A stretch of 64,000 nucleotides of DNA, from the NCBI GenBank assembly GCA_004193555.1, contig RPGP01000029.1:390976-454975 (forward strand), written 5' to 3'. Source of the stretch: Desulfobacteraceae bacterium Eth-SRB1. GTDB taxonomy: Bacteria > Desulfobacterota > Desulfobacteria > Desulfobacterales > ETH-SRB1. The translations under genes and the position numbers were made by a program. Every line of letters begins with the position of its first letter. The stretch's first letter is position 1. The notes beneath the pieces are model-generated. The model was not told where the DNA came from. It saw nothing but the letters and a program-made list of their open reading frames with translations, and made no database searches. Positions 43,690 through 53,645 of the stretch are shown in pieces.

Positions 43690-44994
43690 ATGATTTTTAC
43701 AGAAAACCAACAAGATATTGCAGAAAAGATTGATTCGGATGTTTCCAAATCAACTTGGAAGGAGTGGAAATGGCAGACAAGTCATCGTATAAAAACAATA
43801 GATGCTTTGGAGAAAGTTCTTGATGTAAATTTACATAAAGAGAAGAAAGTAGAATTACAAAAAACAATTGAAAAATTCCCGATGTCTATTACGCCGTATT
43901 ATTTATCCCTTATTGATACGGATAATTTAGAAAATGATCCTATTTTTAGACAATCTGTTCCATTTATTCACGAACTATATTCTTCACGTTCGGATATGGT
44001 AGACCCATTACATGAGGACAAAGACAGTCCTGTGCCAGGAATTACGCATAGGTATCCTGATCGTGTTTTGTTTTTGGTAAGTAATGTGTGTGCAATGTAT
44101 TGTCGTCACTGCACCAGAAAAAGGCGGGTGGGGGATATAGACAATATCCCAACTAAAAAAGAGATACAAGTTGGAATTGAGTATATTCGCAACACCCCCA
44201 AAGTTCGAGACGTTTTGTTGAGTGGAGGAGATCCATTTTTGCTATCAACTGATTATTTGGATTGGATATTAACAGAACTTCAAAAGATAGAGCATGTTGA
44301 AATAATTCGTATTGGAACTAGGACACCTGTTGTTTTGCCTTACCGAATAACTGATGAACTTGTGGCAATGTTGAGAAAACATCATCCCTTATGGATTAAT
44401 ACGCATTTTAATCACCCTCGGGAAATAACTTCATCTTCCAGAGAAGCTATTGCTAAACTTGCGGATGCTGGGATTCCTCTTGGCAATCAATCGGTTCTGC
44501 TTTCTGGCGTAAACGATTGTCCAAGAATCATGCGATCTCTTGTCCACAAACTCGTTGCAAACAGGATTAGACCTTACTATTTGTATCAGTGTGATCTTTC
44601 TGAAGGATTAGCTCATTTCAGAACCCCTGTTGGCAAAGGAATTGAAATTATAGAAAGCTTGATTGGACATACAACCGGATTTTGTGTGCCAACCTATGTG
44701 ATTGATGCGCCTGGAGGCGGTGGCAAGATCCCTGTTATGCCAAATTACCTTATTTCATGGTCTACCAATAAAGTAGTTTTGAGAAATTATGAAGGAGTCA
44801 TAACAACCTATAAAGAACCTGATTCTTATGAACCAACTTTTTGTGATAGAAACTGCGATCAATGTAACTTGTTACTTCCCTTGGAAGATGCACCTGAATA
44901 TCGGGCAGTTGGAATCGAAAAACTGTTAGCAGATTACGATGATACTATAGCACTTGTTCCTGCAGAAAATGAACGAATAGAAAGGCGTGACTGA
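43690..44994 (+). CDS. ablA: Lysine 2,3-aminomutase
   Basis: The 434-residue radical SAM/PLP enzyme converts L-lysine to beta-lysine in the cytoplasm. The [4Fe-4S]-SAM motif is [12 protein letters not shown], followed by [13 protein letters not shown]; the PLP lysine is in [15 protein letters not shown], and a C-terminal zinc cluster appears as [10 protein letters not shown]. Length and motifs fit KamA/AblA. With the next gene it makes N-epsilon-acetyl-beta-lysine, an osmolyte known from methanogens and some bacteria. The gene is markedly AT-rich compared with the methyltransferase operon before it, consistent with separate acquisition. AAAGGAG precedes the ATG. Confidence 0.95.
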   Translation: MIFTENQQDIAEKIDSDVSKSTWKEWKWQTSHRIKTIDALEKVLDVNLHKEKKVELQKTIEKFPMSITPYYLSLIDTDNLENDPIFRQSVPFIHELYSSRSDMVDPLHEDKDSPVPGITHRYPDRVLFLVSNVCAMYCRHCTRKRRVGDIDNIPTKKEIQVGIEYIRNTPKVRDVLLSGGDPFLLSTDYLDWILTELQKIEHVEIIRIGTRTPVVLPYRITDELVAMLRKHHPLWINTHFNHPREITSSSREAIAKLADAGIPLGNQSVLLSGVNDCPRIMRSLVHKLVANRIRPYYLYQCDLSEGLAHFRTPVGKGIEIIESLIGHTTGFCVPTYVIDAPGGGGKIPVMPNYLISWSTNKVVLRNYEGVITTYKEPDSYEPTFCDRNCDQCNLLLPLEDAPEYRAVGIEKLLADYDDTIALVPAENERIERRD

Positions 44995-45839
44995 TGTTGA
45001 CTCAAGATAAAATCGAAAGTTATAAGGGGAGTATTATTCAACATGGGCACTATAACGACCGTATTTACCTGATGAAAACAACATCATTTCCGTCAGCAGG
45101 GCTACCTTATGAACTTATTGAATTGGCTAAAACAAATGGATACTCAAAGATCTTTGCAAAAGTTCCAAAGAATGTTGCAAAGTTCTCTTTTTTCAATGCC
45201 GGTTTTTTAGAAGAAGCCAGAATCACGGCTTTTTTTTCAGGAAAGCAAGCCGCTGTATTTATTGGGTATTATTTAAACGCCGAACGTACCAAGGAACCCG
45301 ATATTGAAAAAATGGAAAATATTTTAAAGATTGCTTTTGGAAAAAGATCAACAGATAAAGTACAGCCTTTGGCGGATCGGTTTGTTTTACGCAAGTGTAA
45401 TAAAACAGATGTAGCTGTTATGGCAAAAATATACCAAGAGATTTTCCTTTCCTATCCATTTCCGATCCACGATCCTGACTATCTTTTAAAAACCATGCAA
45501 AGTCATATTGATTATTTTGGTATTGAAACAGAGGGCGGATTGGTAGCTGTTTCATCGGCGGAAGTAGACAAAGAAGCCGCTAATGTGGAAATGACAGATT
45601 TTGCAACACTACCAGAATGGCGAGGAAATAATTTTGGCCAACAGCTTCTTGCTCGAATGGAGAATGAAATGAAGAAGAAAAATATCAAAACTGCATATAC
45701 AATTGCTCGAGCAATGTCGCCTGGAATGAATGTTACGTTTAGCAAAGCAGGATACCAATTTGGCGGTAGGTTAAAAAATAATACAAATATTTCTGGAAGA
45801 ATAGAGAGTATGAATGTTTGGTATAAGTCACTCCATTAG
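44994..45839 (+). CDS. ablB: Beta-lysine N6-acetyltransferase
   Basis: The 281-residue protein has a GNAT domain in its second half (about 130-275): FVLRKCNKTDVAVMAKIYQE, then MTDFATLPEWRGNNFGQQLL (acetyl-CoA site RGNNFG) and MNVTFSKAGYQFGGRL. The N-terminal half (YDRIYLMK-like NDRIYLMKTTSF; GFLEEARITAFFSGKQA) matches AblB. It acetylates beta-lysine to N-epsilon-acetyl-beta-lysine. The ATG overlaps the ablA stop (TGATG), so the pair is translationally coupled. It is AT-rich like ablA. Confidence 0.93.
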   Translation: MLTQDKIESYKGSIIQHGHYNDRIYLMKTTSFPSAGLPYELIELAKTNGYSKIFAKVPKNVAKFSFFNAGFLEEARITAFFSGKQAAVFIGYYLNAERTKEPDIEKMENILKIAFGKRSTDKVQPLADRFVLRKCNKTDVAVMAKIYQEIFLSYPFPIHDPDYLLKTMQSHIDYFGIETEGGLVAVSSAEVDKEAANVEMTDFATLPEWRGNNFGQQLLARMENEMKKKNIKTAYTIARAMSPGMNVTFSKAGYQFGGRLKNNTNISGRIESMNVWYKSLH

Positions 45840-46271
45840 TAGCTAACATCTATATGGCCTTCGGTTGTCAAGGGGAAAACTACTCATACTATATCGGAAA
45901 ACTAAAAGTGATGAATAATACTTCCGTCTTCGAATCAGATTTCTTGACAAACGACTCCTTTGTTCCGGGTTTTATCTTCTGTCGTAAAAGTCAGAGCTTA
46001 ACGCGTATGCACCAAACATCTATAGAAACTAACTGAACACTCAAAAAGGAGCTTTAACAATCAGCATGCCGCATTCGGCAGCTTCAGAATATATTTTTCG
46101 GTATCCTTATTGCGGCGCAATCAAAGCGAGTCGGCTTGTCTGCCAGAGGCAAAACATCCAGTTAGGGTGTCACTCGGAAAAGGGGCAGAACACGATCATT
46201 ACATATCAATACATCCGTATATTGGGTTGGAGCTGGAAAATACCGCTAATCAAGCGCGGCTTTGTGTATTT
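45840..46271. other. Intergenic, no supported gene
   Basis: Two track ORFs (45854-46036, 46066-46311) have no recognisable domain. A good AAAAAGGAGC site at about 46045 precedes CTTTAACAATC with no close start codon, suggesting a remnant of a lost gene. Confidence 0.45.
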
Positions 46272-46562
46272 ACCCTGTAGTTGCATAAAAATGTATAAGA
46301 AAGAGAAGTAAAAAGCTTGCGGAGACCTATTGAATAGGGGTATAAAGAGATTGTCTTTCAAACAATCACCCTAATCCAGGAGGCCACCGCAAGTGAAATC
46401 CAGTATAGCACAAATTACGGCAAAATTCCATAAAATTCCAATGATACGAAATGAGTGCCAATCAGGCTGTACGCCGAGATATTCTGCAATTTCTCGATGT
46501 GTTGCAAAAAGCAGCGTGATCCAAGGGTAGTAAAATGTCAAATTTTTATGCAACGCTGGGGT
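46272..46562. mobile_element. 291-bp terminal-inverted-repeat element (ACCCTGTAGTTGCATAAA ends)
   Basis: The ends are accctgtagttgcataaa (46272-46289) and tttatgcaacgctggggt (46545-46562), related to those of the 190-bp element at 8229-8418. The interior includes ggaggccaccgca followed by a short GTG frame, possibly the start of the deleted transposase. Its right end abuts exactly on the IS110 end copy B. Confidence 0.6.
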
Positions 46563-46889
46563 ATAGAATAGACGATTTTACACCTTCGGCGAGAGAGCCC
46601 GATCATGGACGTCGGGGCAAAAAGACCTCTGGAGGGACAATACTGGGCCTCTCACTGAACTTTGAAATCTGGATAAGGGATGATTAGCGGCAGCATTTAG
46701 TTGCTGCATGCTGGATAATCGTAACGATCAGATGCGTGGTTCGCGATAGTGGGAGATTCGCCGAAAATTTTTTTAACAAACCGTAAGGAGAAGTACGTCC
46801 AGAAATCAGCCGCTCTTCTATCTTATTGATTTAATTAGTTTATTGAAAACGCATACTTTGTGCTTGACAGAAGGATTATAGGATGTCCC
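46562..46889 (+). mobile_element. IS110-family right end, copy B (328 bp)
   Basis: tatagaatagacgattttac to gaaggattataggatgtccc is the inverse copy of 31007-31334. No transposase sequence precedes it, because the TIR element ends precisely here. The pair brackets a 15.2-kb region. The remaining bases to 46953 hold nothing recognisable. Confidence 0.8.
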
Positions 46890-46953
46890 ATAAGGAAGCA
46901 TCAGCGCTAACCGTCAGCGCTATTTGGGCAAAAGGGGGCGTTTTGCAAAGGTC

Positions 46954-48135
46954 TCATATCAGCATAGAAGTAATGCTGTCCGCAAACAGCATTCCCTTGC
47001 GTGTAAGTGAGCATCGGTTTTCAGTTAGCTTGATTAACCCGTCTTCTTCAAGACGCGCTATTGTTTCGGCAAATATTTTTTTAAAGCTTACATCAAACTT
47101 TTCATTAAAAATATCCACATCTATTCCATCTGTCCTCCTTAGCCCAACGTAAATCGCTTCCATTATTCGCTGTTCTTTATTTAACAGTTCTTTTCCTGTT
47201 AGCGGCAGCCGGCCGGCATTTAATTCTTTAATATACTTATTCACACTGCGGCAGTTCCAGCAGCGCTCAGACTCGACAAATGAATGAGCCGAAGGTCCAA
47301 GCCCGATGTAGGGAACAAACGACCAGTATTTCTGATTGTGTCTGGACTTAAAGCTCTTTAATCCATCAGATCCTGAACGCGCAAAATTTGATATCTCATA
47401 CTGCGCATACCCGCTGGAATTTAAAAGATCTATGGTTGTTTCAAACATATCGCAAACATGACTATCAGGCGCCGGCCAGAATATGCCTTTTTTCCTGTCC
47501 CTGTCCATTGGAGTGCCGGATTCATACGTAAGCATGTAACAGGAAATATGTTCCGGCTCTAATTCAACAGCCCGCTTAAGATCCAAGAGCCAGGATTTTA
47601 TTGTCTGACCAGGAATGCCGTAAATAAGATCAAGGCCGATATTATCAAATCCAGACTGACGCGCCCATCTGATCGCAAGCTCCCCTTCTTTGCCTGAATG
47701 AATCCTCCCTAAAAAATCAAGATTTACGTCCTGCAACGACTGAACTCCGACATTTACGCGGTTTACGCCCGCGCCCCTATAGCCTGCCAGTCTCTTGCGG
47801 CTCACAGTGCCGGGGTTTGTTTCTATGGTTACTTCAGAATCAGGAAGAATATTAAATAAGCTGTATGCTGTTTCAATTATCCTGCCGATACATACCTCAT
47901 CAAAGACAGATGGTGTGCCTCCTCCAATATACAGGGTGTCAAACAATAAAGAGCCGCCGGAAACCATATGCATCTCAGAAATCAAAGCCTTAAGAAATGC
48001 CTCTTTAAGCGACAGATCGGTTATCGAATAAAAATCGCAATAAGAGCATTTCTTTATACAAAAAGGGATATGTAAATATAACCCTGCATTTTCAATATTT
48101 TTGGCGGTATCCATCAATTCCTCAATCCCATCCAC
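46954..48135 (-). CDS. hemW: HemW-like radical SAM protein (haem chaperone)
   Basis: The 393-residue protein carries the radical SAM triad in FCIKKCSYCDFYS near residue 25. HemW/HemN-type segments follow: LYIGGGTPSVF, VTIETNPGTV, GVNRVNVGVQSLQD, and GLDLIYGIPGQTIKSWLLDL, with HISCYMLTYESGTPM. HemW-type C-terminal features are present (YEISNFARSG; HNQKYW; GLGPSAHSF). It has the HemW CxxxCxxC arrangement without the extra cysteine of true HemN. The family is now regarded as haem-trafficking rather than coproporphyrinogen oxidase. Downstream genes are on the far side of the island boundary. Confidence 0.92.
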   Translation of the reverse strand: MDGIEELMDTAKNIENAGLYLHIPFCIKKCSYCDFYSITDLSLKEAFLKALISEMHMVSGGSLLFDTLYIGGGTPSVFDEVCIGRIIETAYSLFNILPDSEVTIETNPGTVSRKRLAGYRGAGVNRVNVGVQSLQDVNLDFLGRIHSGKEGELAIRWARQSGFDNIGLDLIYGIPGQTIKSWLLDLKRAVELEPEHISCYMLTYESGTPMDRDRKKGIFWPAPDSHVCDMFETTIDLLNSSGYAQYEISNFARSGSDGLKSFKSRHNQKYWSFVPYIGLGPSAHSFVESERCWNCRSVNKYIKELNAGRLPLTGKELLNKEQRIMEAIYVGLRRTDGIDVDIFNEKFDVSFKKIFAETIARLEEDGLIKLTENRCSLTRKGMLFADSITSMLI

Positions 48136-48205
48136 AGATTACGCCGATTTCCGCAGATTGTGTAAACATTTTGTTCATCCAATCATCCCATTCCAGCATT
48201 TCTTT

Positions 48206-49360
48206 TCAAATAAATCTCTTCATCAGCTCATCAATTGTCTCATCCACATTTTCCTGCGTAACTCCAAGCTCATTGCAAATCTTTTCAACCTTTGCCATCC
48301 TGCGGGGACTATCCATATCGCCAAGGCTGTGGAAAATTCCAAGCCTTCTGCCAACCTGATACAGACATTGGCTTTTCGGGTTCATTGAAAGAAAATTTCG
48401 TATTACTGTCAGCATATGCTCCTTGTCATCCGGCAAAACTCCTTCTACTTCCTCAAAAAGATTCAGGATATGATCACTCTTGATAATGCTTGTAATCCCT
48501 TCCAGCCTTTCCATAAGCATCAGAATCTCTTTTGCCGTCATAAGGTCTGTGCATTTTTCAAATCGACCGGAAGCATAATCCTGATAAAGGGGAATATTAT
48601 TCGGAATAGCAAGGGTTCTCATCCGTATGAAATCAGGATTTATCCGGTTTAAAGCATCTGCGGTTTCCAGCGCATGGATATTTGAATATTTTCTTCCTCC
48701 AAGACCCGGCATTATATATTCTGAAAGCTCCATTCCCGCTTTTTTTACCTTGAGCCCTGCTTTGATATGAATTTCCTTTGTAACGCCTTTTCTGACCATT
48801 TTTAGAACATGATCGGAGCCGGATTCAAGGCCGATATGGATCCTGTTTAGGCCGGCATCTCTTATCGCTTTTAAATCCTGGTCTTTTTTCCGCGCAATAG
48901 TGTGCGATCTTGCATAAGATGTTATCCTTTCAACCCAGTAAAAACGCTTTTTCAGGTGTGTAAGTATTTCCACCAGATCATAAGGTTTTATAATCAGGCT
49001 GTTTGCATCCTGTATAAAAATTGAATTCATGCCGCCTTTAAACCAGTTAAAAGCCGCACTTAATGCCTGCATATCAACAGGATTAATACTTTCGGCTATT
49101 TTACCGGCTTCGACATGGCTTACCCTCCCCGATTCGTCAGCCATCTGTCGCAAAATATCAACATATCCCCAAACAGCATCAATATCCCTTTTAATATGTT
49201 CTACCTTGCGCATAGAAAAACTGGCTGCCTTGTATACAGGGCAAAAAGCGCAGCGATTCCAGGGACAGTTCCTTGTAACACGTATCAAAAGGCTGTACGC
49301 TTCGCTTGGAGGCCGTATGGGCCCCTGCTCAAAACCATTATATTCAGACGATATACTCAT
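48206..49360 (-). CDS. Radical SAM protein of unknown function
   Basis: The protein starts at ATG 49360 (MSISSEYNGFEQGPIRPPSE); the track start at 49408 is rejected because those 16 residues are encoded by a family D repeat. The Fe-S motif NCPWNRCAFCPVYK (C-x4-C-x2-C in the quoted stretch) is near residue 35, and the barrel shows IFIQDANSLIIKPYDLVEIL and GLNRIHIGLESGSDHVLKMV, an Elp3/MiaB-like fold. The family is widespread in anaerobes without known reaction. It lies 70 bases upstream of hemW on the same strand. Confidence 0.85.
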   Translation of the reverse strand: MSISSEYNGFEQGPIRPPSEAYSLLIRVTRNCPWNRCAFCPVYKAASFSMRKVEHIKRDIDAVWGYVDILRQMADESGRVSHVEAGKIAESINPVDMQALSAAFNWFKGGMNSIFIQDANSLIIKPYDLVEILTHLKKRFYWVERITSYARSHTIARKKDQDLKAIRDAGLNRIHIGLESGSDHVLKMVRKGVTKEIHIKAGLKVKKAGMELSEYIMPGLGGRKYSNIHALETADALNRINPDFIRMRTLAIPNNIPLYQDYASGRFEKCTDLMTAKEILMLMERLEGITSIIKSDHILNLFEEVEGVLPDDKEHMLTVIRNFLSMNPKSQCLYQVGRRLGIFHSLGDMDSPRRMAKVEKICNELGVTQENVDETIDELMKRFI

Positions 49361-49375
49361 TAGAAGAACAAAATA

Positions 49376-49440
49376 AAAGATGAACGTCCAACATCGAACG
49401 TTGAACATCGAACGTCGAATAATGATGTCGCTCCGCTATT
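49376..49440. repeat. Family D repeat copy
   Basis: gatgaacgtccaacatcgaacg, ttgaacatcgaacgtcgaat and aatgatgtcgctccgct match 4795-4870 almost base for base. It forms the apparent 5-prime extension of the adjacent radical SAM ORF. Confidence 0.75.
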
Positions 49441-49606
49441 TAAATTATTTTAAAATCAAATAAAGAAAACATAATTTTCTACAATAAAAAAACCGTATTG
49501 GATTTTATCTATTTCGTCCAATACACCTTTGACAACTCAACGATGTTTGGCATAGAATGTAATTCACGACCGTTGGCTAAAAATAGCTTACACTTTTTAT
49601 TTTTCA

Positions 49607-49670
49607 AACCGCAGAATATTGAATCAGGCCATAGGCGTGATCGAAATGATACCTTCGAAATTCTGCGGTT
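49607..49670. promoter_or_regulatory. Hairpin upstream of mltG
   Basis: The arms aaccgcagaat (49607-49617) and attctgcggtt (49660-49670) are perfectly complementary over 11 bases. They lie about 30 bases before the proposed mltG start. They may be a terminator-like or regulatory leader structure; function unknown. Confidence 0.35.
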
Positions 49671-49698
49671 CGATATTCAAAATGGAAATTATTTTATT

Positions 49699-50703
49699 TT
49701 GAAAAAATTAGTATTAATCATTTCAATATCTCTGTTTGTATTTTTTTGCGTCATTTCATGCCTCCTTCTTGACCTTTTGCAATATGCTGAAATGCCCGCA
49801 AATTCAAATAAAACAGATAGCATTGTTATGATAAAACCAGGACAGAGATTTACAGCTACCTTGAATGGCCTGAAGAATGCCGGAGTCATTAAAAATCCGA
49901 TTAAATTCGAGATGCTTGCCCGTATTAAAAGGTATGACAAAAAAATAAAAGCGGGTGAATATCTCCTTTCTTCATCAATGCCCCCTATTAAAATTCTTGA
50001 GACATTGGCGAGCGGAAAGGTTCGTCTCTATAAGATGACTGTACCGGAAGGTTACAATATGCGCCAAATAGCATCAATTGTCGCCAGAGCAAAATTCGCA
50101 ACCGAAACAAATTTTTTAAGCGCTGCAACCGATTCATCATTTGTTCACGAACTGGGTATTGATGCCGAAACCCTTGAGGGATATCTTTTTCCGGACACCT
50201 ATTATTTCCCCAAAAACATAACATCCAAAAAAATAATTACCACAATGGTTAAGCGGTTTCGATCAATATTTACTCCTGAATTCAACAAACAGGCAAAAAA
50301 ACTCAATCTAACGATTCATCAGGTAGTGACCCTGGCATCCATTATCGAAAAAGAAACAGGCGCCTCTTTCGAGCGTCCGATTATCTCCTCGGTTTTTCAC
50401 AATCGTTTAAGAAAAAGGATGCGTCTTGAAAGCGATCCAACAGTCATCTATTGCATAAAAAACTTTGACGGCAATATAACCCGAAAACATCTCTCTGAGC
50501 AGACACCCTATAATACATATCAAATCAGAGGACTTCCACCGGGCCCAATCGCAAACCCAGGGCTCAAAGCAATAGAAGCCGCTCTTTTTCCTGAAGACAC
50601 GAACTTTTTATATTTTGTCTCAAAACGGGACAGGACTCACAAGTTTTCGACAAACATCGCAGACCATAACATTGCTGTAAAAAAGTATCAACTGCGTAAA
50701 TAG
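49699..50703 (+). CDS. mltG: Endolytic murein transglycosylase MltG (YceG-like)
   Basis: The single-pass inner-membrane enzyme cleaves nascent glycan strands. The TTG at 49699 gives KKLVLIISISLFVFFCVISC as an N-terminal anchor and about 335 residues, the usual family length. The longer track ORF from 49498 would place 67 unrelated residues before the anchor. A LysM-like part (about 55-110; VMIKPGQRFTATLNGLKNAG) precedes the catalytic domain, where the active-site Glu is in LASIIEKETGASFERPIISS, followed by SDPTVIYCIKNF and YNTYQIRGLPPGPIANPGL. No convincing ribosome-binding site is seen for the TTG. Confidence 0.88.
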   Translation: MKKLVLIISISLFVFFCVISCLLLDLLQYAEMPANSNKTDSIVMIKPGQRFTATLNGLKNAGVIKNPIKFEMLARIKRYDKKIKAGEYLLSSSMPPIKILETLASGKVRLYKMTVPEGYNMRQIASIVARAKFATETNFLSAATDSSFVHELGIDAETLEGYLFPDTYYFPKNITSKKIITTMVKRFRSIFTPEFNKQAKKLNLTIHQVVTLASIIEKETGASFERPIISSVFHNRLRKRMRLESDPTVIYCIKNFDGNITRKHLSEQTPYNTYQIRGLPPGPIANPGLKAIEAALFPEDTNFLYFVSKRDRTHKFSTNIADHNIAVKKYQLRK

Positions 50704-50791
50704 TAGCCGTTCACGGCTTGAAACTTGAAATTGGAGATTTGGGAAACCTGTTAATAAAAACGCACTATTAACTAATTGGAGGAGCGTCGAT

Positions 50792-51286
50792 ATGAAACTT
50801 ACAGATATTGCGCCGATAGAAACATGGCAGCAGATGGCAAAAGAGATTTATGAAAAGTTAGGAGTCAACTTCGGCGTGCTTGACACAGATAATGTTGTTG
50901 TTCAACCGCCGGTTGGTTGGGCCAATAAAGCCTGTCCCTTAATAAAGGGTAATGAAAACAGCCGCGTGGTTTGCGCATCCGCTCAACAGGATATGTCCCT
51001 CAAAGCACGTGACACTAAAAAGACCGTTATCGACAGATGCGATGTGGGCTTTACAAAATTCGTTATACCGATATTTGATAATGATGAATTCCTTGGAACC
51101 ACGGGTGGATGCGGCGTGCTTCTTGAAGGTGATGAACTGGATGGCTTTTATATTTCAAAAATTCTCAATATATCTGAAAAAGAAGCCGAAGAGCTTATAA
51201 AAAATGTAAAGATACTTTCTGCTGATGATCTTGAAAAAGATGTCGACTACTTGGAAAAAGCGCTATTTAAAGTCATGTCTCGTTAA
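50792..51286 (+). CDS. Stand-alone PocR-type sensory domain protein
   Basis: The 164-residue protein resembles the PocR ligand-binding domain. Features: TWQQMAKEIYEKLGVNFGVL, conserved cysteines in KACPLIKGNENSRVVCASAQ and CDVGFTKFVIPIF, and GTTGGCGVLLEGDELDGFYI. This domain is usually attached to histidine kinases or AraC-type regulators and senses small organic ligands. Here it is free, with no output domain. A TTGGAGGAGCG ribosome-binding site precedes the ATG. Its neighbours (mltG, tRNA-Arg) give no functional clue. Confidence 0.78.
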   Translation: MKLTDIAPIETWQQMAKEIYEKLGVNFGVLDTDNVVVQPPVGWANKACPLIKGNENSRVVCASAQQDMSLKARDTKKTVIDRCDVGFTKFVIPIFDNDEFLGTTGGCGVLLEGDELDGFYISKILNISEKEAEELIKNVKILSADDLEKDVDYLEKALFKVMSR

Positions 51287-51350
51287 TAATGGTTTTCCCG
51301 TTAAATAAAATAATAATCAGCTCAAAGCTGTTATAGGCATAAGTAGTTAA

Positions 51351-51385
51351 AAAAGGTTTACAATTTAATGGTCTGTAAACCTTTT
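51351..51385 (-). terminator. Intrinsic terminator after tRNA-Arg, possibly bidirectional
   Basis: The perfect 12-base stem aaaaggtttaca / tgtaaacctttt has an 11-base loop. On the minus strand it is followed by TTTTTT, just downstream of the tRNA-Arg 3-prime end. It also lies downstream of the convergent PocR gene. Confidence 0.75.
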
Positions 51386-51393
51386 GGAAAAAA

Positions 51394-51471
51394 TGGTGCG
51401 CCCGGCGTGATTCGAACACGCGACCTACGGATTCGTAGTCCGGCGCTCTATCCGGGCTGAGCTACGGGCGC
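51394..51471 (-). tRNA. tRNA-Arg (anticodon ACG)
   Basis: On the minus strand the acceptor GCGCCCG pairs with CGGGCGC, followed by A and an encoded CCA. The D arm TAGCTCAGCCCGGATAGAGC, anticodon loop CTACGAA (ACG) and T arm TTCGAATCACG are normal. A34 of this tRNA is the substrate of TadA, encoded 91 bases away on the other strand. Confidence 0.95.
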
Positions 51472-51562
51472 ACATGAAATATTATAAAATTCGATTGATT
51501 TTTAAGCCATACTAATCTGTATGTCAATAACAAGTTACACCAATACATGAGACAAATTTACT

Positions 51563-52036
51563 ATGAATATTAATCATGCTGAATTTATGAAAGCGGCGTT
51601 AAATGAGGCTGTAAAAGCTAAAGCAAAAAATGAAGTTCCCATTGGAGCGGTTATTGTTGCGGAATCCGGCGATATTATTTCATCCGCATATAATCAAACC
51701 ATAACACTTGCCGATCCAACAGCACATGCAGAAATATTGTCATTACGTAATGCAGCTCAAAAGTTACTGAATTACAGGTTGTTGAATACAACTATATATG
51801 TTACAATTGAACCTTGTATTATGTGTATGGGCGCTATTATTCACTCCAGGGTGTCAAGACTGGTTTTTGGCGCAAATGATCCAAAATGGGGCGCAGCCGG
51901 TTCATTGTACAATTTTGCCCGAGACACAAGGTTGAATCACCGACCTGAAATTATTAATGGTGTGCGTAAAAATGAGTGCAGGGCTTTGATTCAGGCTTTT
52001 TTCAAGGAAAAGAGGAATAAAATTTCGATCATTTAA
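51563..52036 (+). CDS. tadA: tRNA-specific adenosine deaminase
   Basis: The 157-residue zinc deaminase converts A34 to inosine in tRNA-Arg(ACG). The active site shows HAEILSLRNAAQ (zinc His and proton-shuttling Glu) and EPCIMCMGAIIHSRV (the two zinc Cys). The family-typical VFGANDPKWGAAGSLYNFAR follows. It is the usual length. It diverges from the adjacent tRNA-Arg(ACG) gene and is followed 24 bases later by purA on the same strand. Confidence 0.95.
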   Translation: MNINHAEFMKAALNEAVKAKAKNEVPIGAVIVAESGDIISSAYNQTITLADPTAHAEILSLRNAAQKLLNYRLLNTTIYVTIEPCIMCMGAIIHSRVSRLVFGANDPKWGAAGSLYNFARDTRLNHRPEIINGVRKNECRALIQAFFKEKRNKISII

Positions 52037-53350
<1,314 letters not shown>

Positions 53351-53354
53351 AAGG

Positions 53355-53430
53355 CGCTTTAACCTAACACCTAACACTTTACACCTAACACCTGATGAAT
53401 TCGTTTTTTTACGAATTCATCATTATCAAT
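53355..53430. repeat. Family B repeat copy
   Basis: aacctaacacctaacactttacacctaacacctgatgaattcg, then ttttttacgaattcatcatt. The EcoRI-centred hairpin gatgaattcg..cgaattcatc lies between purA and tRNA-Pro and could terminate purA. Confidence 0.7.
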
Positions 53431-53470
53431 TGACATATAAAGATTATTGGAATAAAAAGCTGTCAAAAGT

Positions 53471-53547
53471 CGGGACGTGGCTCAGCCTGGTAGAGCACAG
53501 CGTTCGGGACGCTGGGGTCGCTGGTTCAAATCCAGTCGTCCCGACCA
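53471..53547 (+). tRNA. tRNA-Pro (anticodon CGG)
   Basis: The acceptor CGGGACG pairs with the 3-prime CGTCCCG, then A and an encoded CCA. The D arm GTGGCTCAGCCTGGTAGAGC, anticodon stem CAGCG/CGCTG with loop TTCGGGA (CGG), and T arm GCTGGTTCAAATCCAGT are standard. Confidence 0.95.
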
Positions 53548-53556
53548 GATAATAAC

Positions 53557-53593
53557 AAAAAAAGGCCGCACCTTAACAATGCGACCTTTTTAT
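53557..53593 (+). terminator. Intrinsic terminator after tRNA-Pro
   Basis: aaaaaaaggccgca / tgcgaccttttt is an imperfect stem (one mismatch) with a short loop, followed by T residues. It is placed 10 bases after the tRNA. Confidence 0.75.
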
Positions 53594-53645
53594 TCTGCAG
53601 GATTCTTTTAAAAACCGTGAACCATGAACTGTAAACCGTTAACAA

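Noticed and set aside
45854-46311. Two short ORFs after ablB
   Set aside because: No domain, poor starts, in a region next to mobile-element debris.
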